Below, one piece after another: positions 1 through 10,330 of a stretch of DNA of 64,000 bases (position 1 is the stretch's first letter; the number at the start of each line of letters is the position of its first letter). The stretch spans positions 4,526,001 to 4,590,000 of the forward strand of contig NC_016472.1 in assembly GCF_000226095.1 (NCBI RefSeq), read 5' to 3'. The notes below the pieces were generated by a model. The model was not told the origin of the DNA, made no database searches, and saw only the letters and a program-made list of their open reading frames with translations. The position numbers were made by a program, and so were the translations under genes. Source of the stretch: Thermothelomyces thermophilus ATCC 42464. Lineage: Eukaryota > Ascomycota > Sordariomycetes > Sordariales > Chaetomiaceae.

Positions 1-3000
1 AGGCATTATAATAGTTCTAAGACAAGCCTAGCCTAGGTACTATAGAATAGAACGAGACATATAGGACTTATACTAGAGTAACAATTACCTTTATTATACA
101 GATGAAAAGAAATCGCGAATTCGGGAGCTCTAGATGAAGCTATAGTATATATGACAAAAAGTAGAATAGACTTAATAGTAGAAAGCTATAAGTACTTAAT
201 AGCTTATAGAAATAAGTATAATCGATAAAGCCGCTATTAGCTAAATAACTAAAGAGGTTAGTACTAACCTAGGAAACGGGTTAGGGCCCTTCAAGGGGCC
301 TAGAAACTATTAACGCCCATATAGTAGCGAGTAGTAGCGTAGTATAGGAGGAACTAGCGTAAGAGACTACTATATCGAGACCTCCCGGCAGAAATATAGG
401 AAATCGCTATAATCTTTGGACGACGGTGGCAAGACAAGCGACTATAGATAATAGCACAATAGAAATAATACGAAATGCTTGTACTAGTAGATAGTAGAGT
501 AGAGATAAACCTGATTTCACTAACGCTTGTAAATTAGCTATAGATACCCTAGAGAATGAAGTGGAAGTATAGCATAGTCAAAGGGCCATTTCTAACGTAA
601 TAGGTATATAAGGAGACTAAACTAATCGATATCACTATAGTAAAGAAGACTATAGTAGTCGTATTTAGCATTATAGATATAGGTAATAATAAAGATATAA
701 TATTAGGGTTACTATAATATAAAGATTATAACCTAGACATTAGTTAGAAGAATAATAGCTACCTACGACCCTAAATAGAGTTATATTCGACTAGCAAGAT
801 AAGGAGTATATAAGAATCACGAGTAGACGATGCTTAAGGGAAGGCATATCCTATAGATCTACCGTAAGAGATAGATAATAGTAGGCAGACTACTACAGAC
901 TTTAGAAGAGGCAGTATAACGATATCAATATCACGATAGGAGGAACAAGCTAAGTCGCTAATAGCTATTCTCTCCGTTAACGAATACAGAGCATTGCAAT
1001 TAGAGCAGTAGGTTAAGACAGGAGAAATCGCTAGCATCGCTATAGACGGAACCAAGTTCGTATATTATTAGAAAACCGAGAGACGAGATAAGACTAGGGA
1101 AGTACTAAAAGAATATAAAGGACACCTAGCATTCGAACTAAAGCATCTAGAAGGATTATTAGAATATAGCCTATAGGATTATGAGATTAAGCTTAAGGAA
1201 GGAGCACGACTAAAGTTCTTTAAGATTTACTATATAAGCTAGATATAGAACGAAGAACTTAAGCGATATTTAGAGGAGAACCTTCGAAGAGGATATATCT
1301 ACCTATTGATATTACTAGCAGGCTATCTAATCCTATTTATACCTAAGAAAGACGGAAAGCTATAGTTATATATTAACTATTAGTAACTTAACAAATAGAC
1401 CGTGAAAAACTAATACCTATTACTACTAATCTTACGGCTCCGAGATTAGTTAGCAAGAGCCTAATATTTTATACATCTTAACTTACTATCGGCCTATAAT
1501 TATATACGGATTAAAGAAGATAACGAGTAGAAAACGGCCTTTAGGATACTCTATAGCTACTACAAGTACCTTATCATACCATTCAGACTTACAAACACGC
1601 TAGTAACGTTCTAAGCCCTGATTAATCAAGCTATCTAACCCTTTCTCGACAAATTTACAATATATTATCTCGATAATATGCTTATCTTCTCTAAGGCAAT
1701 AGACAAACACTAGAAGTACGTAAAAGTAGTACTAGACGCGCTATATATATATAAACTATTAGTTAATAAGGAAAAGAGCGAATTCTATATTAGGAAAATA
1801 GTGTTTTTAGAATACAAGATATCCCTAGGACAAATTCGGATAGAACCTTTAAAGGTTAAAGTTATTAAGAATTAGCTATGACCGACGTTAGTTACGGAAA
1901 TATAAAGCTTTATCGGATTTATAAACTTCTACCAAATGTTTATTAGGAACTTTAGAGCGATCATACGACCTTTATACAAACTTATTAAGAAGAATGCTAA
2001 ATTCTAATAGGAAGAGTAATATAAGTAAGCATTTATATAGATCTATAATACTATTACCGAAGACTTAGTACTAGTACTACTAGACCCTAAGAAGCTATTC
2101 GAGGTAGAAACAGACGCTTTAGACTATACTATTAGAGGATAATTAGGACAACGAGATAAACAAGGAAAGCTATATCCTATAGCCTTCTTTTCAAAGAAGC
2201 TCGATAGACTATATCTTAATTATCCGATCTATAATAAGGAACTACTTACAATTATCGAAGCTTTTAAGGAATAGTAACTATACCTTAGCGGTACAACCGA
2301 ACTAGTATAGGTATATATAGATTATAAGAACCTATAATACTTCACGATAACGAAAGAACTTAATGGACGACAAATACAATAAGCAGAATTCCTTGTAGAA
2401 TTTAACTTTGAGATCCGCTATAAGAAGGGTAAAGAGAATGTACAAGTGGATATCTTAAGCCGACGAACAGATTATATGGAAGGATAAATAGAAACAACAC
2501 TACCGTTATTTAAGGAACGAATAGACAGAATACTATATTATAAAATGTAGATACCTATAGAAGATGATCCACTTGACTTGTTCCTAGAATATTATATAAT
2601 CTTTTAAGAAGAAAGGATTAATAAGGTATAGTACTAAGTAATACCTAGACTACTAGTACCTAACAGAGTAGAAGAAAGAGATAAGAAACTCTAGTACTAA
2701 GGTAAAGCATATATCTATAATAGGGATTAATAGCTACGAATAATTCAAGAACTCTACAAGTCAAAACTCGGAGGATATAAAGGAGTTACGAAGACTGTTA
2801 CACAAGTCAAGAAACACTACGACTTTCTATAGTTAACGGTATAAGTTAAGGAAGTTATATAGAACTATAATATCTACAACCAAGGTAAAACGGCACAATA
2901 CAAGCCGTATAGGCTACTTTAGCTACTGCTAACAGCTAACAAACTATAGAGCTCGGTCATAATAGACTTTATTATAAAGCTGCTAGAATCTAAGGATATA

Positions 3001-4090
3001 GCTTTAGGAGTAACCTACAATAGTATTCTTACTATAGTAGATCGCCTAACTAAATAGGTATACTTCTTTCCCTATAAGGAGTCCTAGATAGCTAAATAGT
3101 TAGTAGACGTAATCTATCGGCAAGTTACATTAGTATATGTTTAGCTATAAGAATAGATTACCGATAGAGACACGAAGTTCGTATCAAAGTTCTAACAAGC
3201 GTTAATACAACGATTAGGCGTTAACAGTAAGCTATTAATAGCATATTACCCGCAGACTAACGGACAAACGGAGCGACTAAACTAAGTTATCGAGTAGTAT
3301 CTCCATTCTTATGTCAACTACTAGTAAGACGACTAGGTCATGCTATTGCCAATAGTATAACTTGCTTACAACATAACGCTAACGGAAACGACCAAAGTTA
3401 CACCGTTCTTCGCGAACTACGGATATAAAGCAGACCTTAGGCAAGAACTAGAGGTCATAGTGCCAAGAGCAGTAGTCAAAGTAAAACGAATGTATACATT
3501 ATATAAAAAGCTTAAAAAGGAACTCGAGTTTATTAAGACTAGAATGAAGAACTACTATAATAAATATAGGCTCGAGGGACCTCGCCTAGAGAGGGGAGAC
3601 AAAGTCTACCTAATTATACGAAACTTACAAACCAAATGACTAAGCACGAAGCCTAATCATACGAAACTTATAAACTAAATAACTAAGCACAAAGCTAGAC
3701 TTTAAGAAGGTCAGACCCTTCGTTATCAAGGAATAAATTTCGACATCTAACTACTAACTATCGTTACCATCATCTATACAACTATAGACAGATGTTTTTT
3801 ATATTTTACTTCTTAAACTAGTACCGAAAAACGCTAAAGTTACTATATATATCAAAGCAGAGGATAAAGAGGAAGAATAGGACGTTAAAGAAATTCTAGA
3901 TTTATATACTATTAATAGGGAACTATAGTACCTAGTTAAATAGCTTGATTTCGGACTAGAAGATAACTTATAGGAACCTATTAAGAATTTAAACTGCCCT
4001 AAGAAACTAGAACAGTTCTATTGGCAGAACCTAGATCGGCTAAAGGCAAACCTAGGATAGAACCGAAAATAGCGCCCTAGTTAATAACGT
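1..4090 (+). pseudogene. gypsy-A gag-pol remnant (protease, RT, RNase H, integrase, chromodomain)
   Basis: Polyprotein for reverse transcription and integration of the element. Protease active-site region at about 478-540 reads VLVDSRVEINLIS (family D-S/T-G-A). RT starts near 1290 (AGYLILFIPKKDGKL) and its catalytic box near 1664-1693 reads YLDNMLIFS, with the second Asp of YxDD changed to Asn as expected from GAC to AAC. RNase H begins near 2098 (FEVETDALDY). The integrase core shows TDRDTKFVSKF near 3159 and YYPQTNGQTERLN near 3243. A chromodomain near 3830-4030 (YLVK-LDFG, then EPIKNL) ends the frame. Numerous in-frame TAG/TAA codons make it non-functional. The start lies before the window. 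Confidence 0.9.
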
Positions 4091-4591
4091 CGATGCTACC
4101 ATTAAGTTACACGATAGCCCCTAATTCCTACTATTCTACTACCTCTAATTTGTCTAGATTTGACAAACCCTATGTAACTATATCTACCCCCTTCTCTACT
4201 AGGAACTCTCGTTATTTATAGACCCAAGTTAGACAGGCCAATGCCTTAGAAGCTTTGCATTAATATTCTCGTAGCAAGGCTTCGGCCTCTTTCTCTTTAG
4301 CCTTTAAATAACGTTGCTCACGTATAATACGATCTACTACGTTACGATTAGAGACGTACCCTTATAAGGAAACGGGAACTTATAAGAAGAAATTAGAACG
4401 CTAGAACTATTATAAGCACGACCTTAACGTATATAAGCCTCGTAGTGATAAGATTTTTCAATCATTTTATACACTCGGTTATACTCTATATAATAGGAAT
4501 ACACCATCACTACAAACCTATAATCAGAAATAAACTAAGCTAAACGCTTACGATAAATAGATACTAGGGATCTATACACGTCAGATAGTAT
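3981..4591 (-). pseudogene. antisense accessory gene of gypsy-A: Zn2Cys6-like cluster plus coiled coil
   Basis: A frame on the strand opposite to pol, between the chromodomain and the LTR. Exon 1 has six Tyr codons (TAT/TAC, expected RIP products of Cys codons) from 4501 down to 4412, spaced x2, x6, x8, x2, x6. This is the fungal Zn2Cys6 DNA-binding cluster spacing. A 47-bp intron at 4383-4337 has a donor reading ATAAGT (GTAAGT after one G-to-A change) and ends in TAG. Exon 2 encodes a charged helical stretch (KAKEKEAEALL) and ends near 3981-4001, overlapping the pol chromodomain in antisense. The likely start is an ATA near 4591 where ATG is expected. The copy at 58213-58859 keeps the same layout and intron length. 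DNA binding is inferred from spacing only. Confidence 0.65.
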
Positions 4592-4702
4592 AATTAATAG
4601 TACAAAGGGCAATAAGGGGCTAAGGAGAAAAACATATATAAGGAATACAAGGGATATTAGCGCTATTTAAGACGACCCAAAGAGGGCTTTCAGGTCGAAA
4701 GC

Positions 4703-4720
4703 CTCGGAGGGAGGGCATCG
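4703..4720 (+). other. polypurine tract of gypsy-A copy 1
   Basis: Purine-rich run (ctcggagggagggcatcg) directly before the LTR start TGTCACGG. It sits where the plus-strand primer is expected and matches the tract beside the LTR of the minus-strand copy. Confidence 0.6.
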
Positions 4721-5136
4721 TGTCACGGAAATATACATATAGATACCGCCTAAGCTACCGGTATAAACGGGCCAATCAAGTCAAAGGAACGAAAGGACCA
4801 ATTATAATATAGGAAGCATAGTAATCACTACACTCACCAGTGATTAGGGTGATCACCACCATGCGATCACTTACGATCACCGTGATCAGGAATAATTACT
4901 AGGATTATATATATATATAGATAGTCACTTGTTAGATAGACTCTAAGAGTTTACTAGTGGTAACAATCACAATCATAGTACTTATACCAAGCGTTACTAA
5001 TTACTGTAAGAGACAACTCTAGTGTTGTTATAAACCCTTTGGCTTTACCGAATCCCTTAGACGACCTGCCCGCTTGTCCTGCTTAATCTACCTTCGTCTG
5101 AACCCTTTTAGAAGAAGTCTAAGTTAGGTTTGTCAC
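4721..5136 (+). repeat. gypsy-A 3' LTR
   Basis: 416-bp LTR beginning TGTCACGG and ending TTTGTCACA. The reverse complement of the same sequence lies at 57664-58090. It retains more CA/TG dinucleotides than the body of the element, so it is less affected by RIP. A TATA-like run is present near 4904-4922, and a cluster of GATCA sites lies at 4821-4891. Beyond its 3' end a LINE continues on the other strand. Confidence 0.88.
4821..4891. promoter_or_regulatory. clustered GATCAC/GTGATC sites in gypsy-A LTR
   Basis: Within about 70 bp the motif GATCAC or its complement GTGATC occurs several times, once as the palindrome GGTGATCACC, upstream of a TATA-like stretch. The minus-strand LTR has a similar cluster at 57909-58010. 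Dense repeated short sites upstream of a TATA element in U3 suggest protein binding. The factor is unknown. Confidence 0.4.
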
Positions 5137-6775
5137 AAGAGCCTATAGGCCTCTATAATAGCCGTTACCTTCTAGGTAACTATAGCCTCTAGGACCTTAC
5201 TTACTATTAGTAAAAGGGCTATAGGCTTATAGCTACCTAAGGTAAAGTAGGCCTATAAGGGTTTGCTAAGCTTATAGAGGACTACTATCTTAGCCTTTTT
5301 AAACTAGGCTAGAAAATAGCTAAGCTATAGGCTCTCTAAGGCTAGTTTTGCTAGTATCTAATAGAGCGGCTGCCTATACGCCTTTAGTAGACCTATAGGG
5401 AGAAGGTCCTCCCCTAGGGCTTTCTATAAGGCTACCCTAGCTAGTACTACCTTAACTTTGCCTACTATAACCTCTTAGCTTATTTCGAACTTCGGCTCCT
5501 AATAATCGTTTAGATCTAGGTTATTAATATCTAATAGGTCTACTTCTAGGTTCGGAAAGAACTTATTAGCTAGTGCTCTAGCCTTCTATTAATAGGTTAT
5601 AAGCCTTCCTTTGAAGGCTAGAAGCTTTAGAGGGTTAACTAGTAGATAGCTTTATAGCCTTGCCTACTACTCTAGTCTCTATAATAGGTCTAGCCGGTTA
5701 GTTATCTCCTATATTATAGCTCTCTAGCTTTTGATCTTTATAGCTATAATAGTCTTAGCCTAGTCTTATAGGGCCTGCTAAAGTGCTTCCTATATATAGG
5801 GGTTCAGGGTACCCCTATAGGCCTTCTCTACCTCCTTAGCCCTCTTCCAGGCCTCTCAAACCTCTTTCGTCTACTATTAAGCTCGTTTACTACTTATACT
5901 AGCCTTCTTTACTAGGGCCGAGACCGTAGCTATCTCCTTAAGGGCCTCTATAAGCCTGTTAAAGGCCTGTAGAAGCTTCTTTAGGCCCTAGAAGATAGGC
6001 CTGGCTAGGGCCGATACCTACCTACTAAGCCAGAGTAAGAGGTAGGCTACCTTAGCCTATATAACCTCCTTGTCTAGGCTCTTCTAGTCCTACCCTTTAC
6101 TAGCCGGTATAGGTCTATTAGTCCCCTAGAGGGAGACGTTTAGGGCCTATAGGTAGTAGTCAGATTTCCTATATTCCGTAATATCTCTATAGGTTGCCTC
6201 TAGCCTAGCCAAGGCCTAGAATAGGTCTATTATAGAAGGCTGGCTACGTTAGTCCCCTTAGGAGGCCCTAGTAACCTAGCTATAGGATATATATAGGTTA
6301 AGGTCTTATTAGTCTACGAGGCTAAGGAGGTCCCTAGCCCCTAGGCTAAGCCTATTAAATAGGTCCTAGACCAGGTAGTAGAGGTTCAAGTCACCTATAA
6401 GGACTAGGGGGTAGGTTGGCCAAGGTAAGGCTAATAGGTCCTATAAGAGGGCCTGCTCCCCCTTGTTATTATAGACTAACTAGAGCTTAAACCCCCTCTT
6501 TCCTAGGGCTAGAAAGGTTACCTTATACTAGTTTTCCTCTACTAAATGGTCCTACTAGCTAACTAAGAAGCGCTTAGCTACTAGAATAGCCGCCTTACCC
6601 TTAGGCTTATAAACTAGGTAGTATTTTGAAGCCTAGGGGTAATATATTAACCTTATAAACTAGTTAATCTACGGTTCCTAGATAGCTAGTAAATCGTATT
6701 TAGCCTCCTCTAATAGGACCTTAAGGGCCTATTTGTTACCTTAGGTATTCTACTAAAGGATCTTAATTTATATTT
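5137..6775 (-). pseudogene. LINE L1 ORF2 N-terminal part (endonuclease, start of RT)
   Basis: The encoded region begins with the APE-type endonuclease domain and continues into the reverse transcriptase, where insertion of gypsy-A removes the catalytic FADD box and the C-terminus. It aligns with 40810-42420 of the full-length LINE. In-frame stops are frequent. The missing 3' half may lie beyond the other LTR of gypsy-A, before the window. Confidence 0.75.
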
Positions 6776-6779
6776 AAGA

Positions 6780-8139
6780 TAGCTAGAGTAGAGGCCGAGG
6801 GTATAATAATTAGTTCTATAACCGTTACCCTCTTAGCTAGTTATAAAAAGGAAGGGGTTCTAGGTTATAGAAAGGAGATATAGGTCTGTTAGGCGTCGAA
6901 TAAGGCGCTCTTAGCTACCTATTAGGCCAGGGTAGGTCTCCTATAAGGGCATTTAGCCTTAGTTTAATAGTAGTCGTTATCTTCTAGCTAGTTACTAAAC
7001 TTAAAGGCTACCTTCTAATATAGTTACTCTGGTGATTAGAAGGTTTAGGGTCTATACTAGTAGGCCTCCCTAGCCCTTTCCTAGGCCTTGACTTTCTTTA
7101 GGTAGCCCTCATACTAGGCTATATAGGGGCCCCTATAGGCTATATATCTATAAGGGAGTTAGTTAGAGTAGGTAGGGTACTAGGCCTCCTTAGCCTTCCC
7201 CCTCTCCCTATAGGCCTTTATACTATAATGGTTATAATAGGCCGGCCGCTAGTAGTACTGCTAAGTATAGCTAAAGCTCTAATACCTATAATACTACCTT
7301 GGCTCTAAAGTATCCTAGTAGGGCTTATAGTCTAATACCTAGGCATCTTAGACTATGCCCTCGTTATAGGCCTTCCGGGCCTCTTTAAGGTCCTATAGGC
7401 CTAGGAATACTATAGCCTACTTCCTTTATAAGCTCTTTAGTAGCCAAAGCTTGACCGTTTCGATCAAGTATAGGCCTATAGCCCCTTTAAAGTCTTATTT
7501 GCTAACCCCCTATAGCTCTTCCTTCTAGACTCCTTTAGCTAGGACTATATAGGCCCTACCGACCTCCTTAGCCTCCTCTCTAAAGGCTATAACCACCTAT
7601 CATTTATTAACCGAATACTAGTCCTTAGTAGCCTTATCCTTAAGGACTATTACTATATCCCTGCTTAGGAGCTTTCCAGCCGTAACGGCTCCCTAGCGGC
7701 TAGAAGCCCTGTTAACTGCTTAGACTATCTTAGCTAGGGTTCGGGCTTTAAGGTTCTTCTATAGGCTTACGTTCCATATTATAACCTCCTACGAGGCCTG
7801 TAACGGCACTGCCTTAACTGACGGCAGGCCTCCCTAGGGGCCTGTTACCCCCTATTACAAGCCTATGGCTACCTATGCCTAGGTAGGGCAGGGGGTAGCC
7901 TTAAAGGCTTCTTTAAGCCCCTTTTTGACTTCCTCGGCTATAAGTTCCTATAGGTTCGGAACTAGGCCTATAATAGTAGTCATAAGGCCCTATAAGAGCC
8001 TATTGGCAAGGTCCTATACCTTGCCCTATTTAGGGCTTGGTATAAGGTTGACTAATTATACGATAAGACCCTTTAGTTCCTTAATATCTAAGGTAGGATA
8101 GGCCTATAGTAGGCCTTCCTTTGATTAGTTCAAAGCTAT
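6780..8139 (-). pseudogene. LINE L1 ORF1 (gag-like, zinc-knuckle protein) remnant
   Basis: ORF1 of non-LTR elements makes an RNA-binding protein that packages the template. This copy aligns along its whole length with ORF1 of the full-length LINE at 39439-40810, including the degraded CCHC knuckle region. The presumed start codon is ATA at 8139-8137 in the context cct-ATA-gct, an ATG with one RIP change. The frame is interrupted by many TAG/TAA codons. Its function is inferred from the family and the aligned copy. Confidence 0.7.
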
Positions 8140-8412
8140 AGGCCTCCCTACTTGGTAGCTTAGTGGTAGGCTTTAAATTAACGTTACGTTTAGGGGTACT
8201 AGGTGGTCTGTACGGTGAAAATTTTGACAGGTATACGAGGTACGGTCGAATTACGGTCGGGTCTGGTTCCAACGCTTGCGATGCCTGTTGTACACCTATA
8301 ACGGCTCGTACGCGGTTGAAAGTAGTACCGTTGGATAGCGTTTTTTGAGAGCTTTCCAGCGATAGTAGTTTCGTAAGTTTTGGTAAGGTATTTGCAAAGA
8401 TATAAGAGAGCT

Positions 8413-8727
8413 CTTAGCTATATAAGTGCTATTATATTATAATATAGGAGAAGTCTATTTATTAGCTTTTTCCTTATTAAAGAGATTAGTAAAGTTATAA
8501 AGTTTATCTAGTAAGATAATCTCTAACTTTATATTAGATTCTAATTAGGTACTTTTACTTCTTATACCTTCTTTATCAAAATGGTATTTTATTTTTAAGA
8601 TAGTTATTATTTCCTAGATATTAGTAACTAAGAAGATATTAGAAGTCTTCTTTTTCTATACCCTCTATATTATATCTATAAAAACTATATCTATATTTTA
8701 AGAGATTCTTATCCTATAATTACCCCT
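8413..8727 (-). mobile_element. short reversed fragment of a gypsy-B-like element
   Basis: Read on the minus strand, this stretch resembles the protease-to-RT linker of gypsy-B (about 10690-10945 and 36930-37170), including the pattern ...AGAAGACTTC... and the segment before the first RT motif. It lies between the 5' end of LINE L1 and the 5' LTR of gypsy-B copy 1 and is interrupted by that LTR. No flanking LTR of its own is visible. Confidence 0.6.
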
Positions 8728-9055
8728 TATTATAGGCCCAGGCTATACCCAGGCTAGATAATGCCCGGGCTTTACCAGGCACCGGAATAGACCTACCCCG
8801 CCCCACTTATATACGCCCTACAGGTCCGTAGAGCGTTCGTTACTCGTTTGTAACTCGTCCGGTAGACACGCGGCCAAGGCCCGGTTAGGGCCCGACCCAG
8901 AGCCTAACCGGGCCCTACCTAAGCTACATACGTATACATTGGTTAAAAGGTACTCCTCTATATAACTCTTGTATTTTTCCTCTTTTTCCTCCCTAAGGTA
9001 GTTAAATAAAACATTATATGCTTATCTATAGATACTATAAGGCTAGTATATTACA
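8728..9055 (+). repeat. gypsy-B copy 1 5' LTR
   Basis: Begins TATTATAGGCC (probably TG... before RIP) and ends TATATTACA. A near-identical sequence lies at 15642-15969. It contains CpG-rich blocks such as CCCGGGC and GGCACCGG and a TATA-like stretch near 8960. Sequence past its end continues to the gag leader. Confidence 0.9.
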
Positions 9056-9539
9056 TTTTAACTACCTTCTTACCGGTAGTAACTCCCTAAGGGGAGTTAT
9101 TAATAATGTAGTCATAGTAGATTTAGGAGTATATAGGCCCTTAGGCTTAGTAGAATTATAGGAGCTTATCTACTCCCTTTAAGTAGTAATAGAATAGTAG
9201 AATGTCACGATCGACTCCCTCTAGGCATCCTAAACCTAACCTATCCCGACCCTTAAGTCGGCTAGGGTGCCCCTTAGAGCTTAATGGCTATAGTGGAAGC
9301 GTCTCCTAACTAGATAACCTTTTAACGGTAAAAAGGAACTCTTTATAGTATAGAAGAGCACGATAGAACACGTCCTTATAGTTAACAGAGATTTTATTAG
9401 CTCTAATTATAACTAATAGGACTTTATCTAAGGAAACCTTATACGTTAGGTACAGACCTGAGTTATAGCCTACTATAAATCTATAGGCCCGAAAGTTAGT
9501 TATAACCTAACTTAGTTCCTCTAATATCTTGAAAGTATC
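9056..9539 (+). other. gypsy-B copy 1 leader and start of gag, ill-defined
   Basis: Untranslated leader and probably the first part of gag. I see no reliable start codon and no clear tRNA primer-binding match next to the LTR. It is conserved in gypsy-B copy 2 (34151-34830), where a MITE has inserted. Confidence 0.5.
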
Positions 9540-10330
9540 TTCTCTAACCCCTACGAGAAGATGGTAGCCTTATCGGAACTAGAATTCTTATAATAGAGAG
9601 ACGACGAACCATTTGCTACCTTTATTATTCGGTTTAAGGCTAAGCTATCAAAAGTAGGCGGCCTTATTTAGAGTAACGAGTTATACCTAATTAAATTATA
9701 ATAATACCTCTCCCTAAAACTTAAATATATAGCGGTCGGACAAGGAATTCCCTAGGATAATTATATAATAATAGTTAAGAAATACCGTAAGATTGCTATA
9801 GATCTTAAGGCTCTTTACCTTAGTAATAAATATTAGTAGATATAAGGTTAATAGGTAGTACCTAAACTATAGAGAGAGAAGGATATAGAAGGGGATATAC
9901 TAATAATTAGAATTAACTTATTATATATTAACCTATAGAGGAAGGGACCTAATAAGGATAGAGTAGGAAAACGTAAGGGTAACGCCCTATAGGTAAAATA
10001 GGTTAGCCTAGAAGTATATATAGCCTAATAGGTAATAGGAGTATATATCTAATATAAGTAAAAGGGTTACTTTATTATTAAGTATAACTTTACCCCTACC
10101 TTAAGGCTAATATAATAGAACTAGTTAAAAATTAATATTAATACCCTAGAAGCTAAGGAATAGAAGGAAGATAATGACCTATCTAACGAAGAAGATAGGG
10201 AGTAGGGAAAAGAGTAGCCCCTAAATAAAGTCTTATAAGGGGGCTAGAAGACTATAACTACCTAGAAGACAAGTTTATAGAGATTAGTAAAAGAATAGAT
10301 AGACCTCCTTTTCTTATTCTAATCTTCCTT
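9540..10330 (+). pseudogene. gypsy-B copy 1 gag remnant
   Basis: Capsid protein gene. One frame reads NPYEKMVALSELEFL and then FATFIIRFKAKLSK, a typical Ty3/gypsy capsid layout, with Gln positions shown as TAG/TAA. Around 10039-10090 the frame reads VYIQYKQKGYF (TAA read as Q) followed by KYN. This fits a CCHC zinc knuckle whose Cys and His codons have become Tyr by RIP. The copy at 34830-36620 aligns with it. Confidence 0.75.

Larger units (their letters stand above)
1..5136 (+). mobile_element. Gypsy-A copy 1, Ty3/gypsy chromovirus, 5' part outside window
   Basis: LTR retrotransposon on the plus strand, entered inside gag-pol and ending at the 3' LTR. Order visible: protease, reverse transcriptase, RNase H, integrase, C-terminal chromodomain, antisense accessory frame, polypurine tract, LTR. 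That order (integrase after RNase H) defines Ty3/gypsy, and the terminal chromodomain places it among chromoviruses. Just beyond 5136 the sequence becomes a minus-strand LINE, so the element is inserted in that LINE. The second copy lies at 57664-64000 on the other strand. Many TAG/TAA codons inside the pol frame indicate RIP. Confidence 0.9.
5137..8412 (-). mobile_element. LINE copy L1, Tad1-like, 3' part cut by gypsy-A
   Basis: Non-LTR retrotransposon on the minus strand. Its 5' end (ctcttatatctttgcaaata, read on the minus strand) is near 8412. ORF1 runs from about 8139 to 6780, endonuclease from about 6775, and reverse transcriptase is cut at 5137 by the gypsy-A LTR. It matches the full-length plus-strand copy at 39147-44362 throughout. 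RIP is heavy in the ORFs and light in the CpG-rich 5' leader (8180-8400). Confidence 0.85.

Noticed and set aside
834-1055. Minus-strand open frame of 73 codons, with a matching plus-strand frame at 61745-61966
   Set aside because: Both are the exact antisense of the gypsy-A pol linker between protease and RT. They recur only because the element is repeated, and they show no motif.
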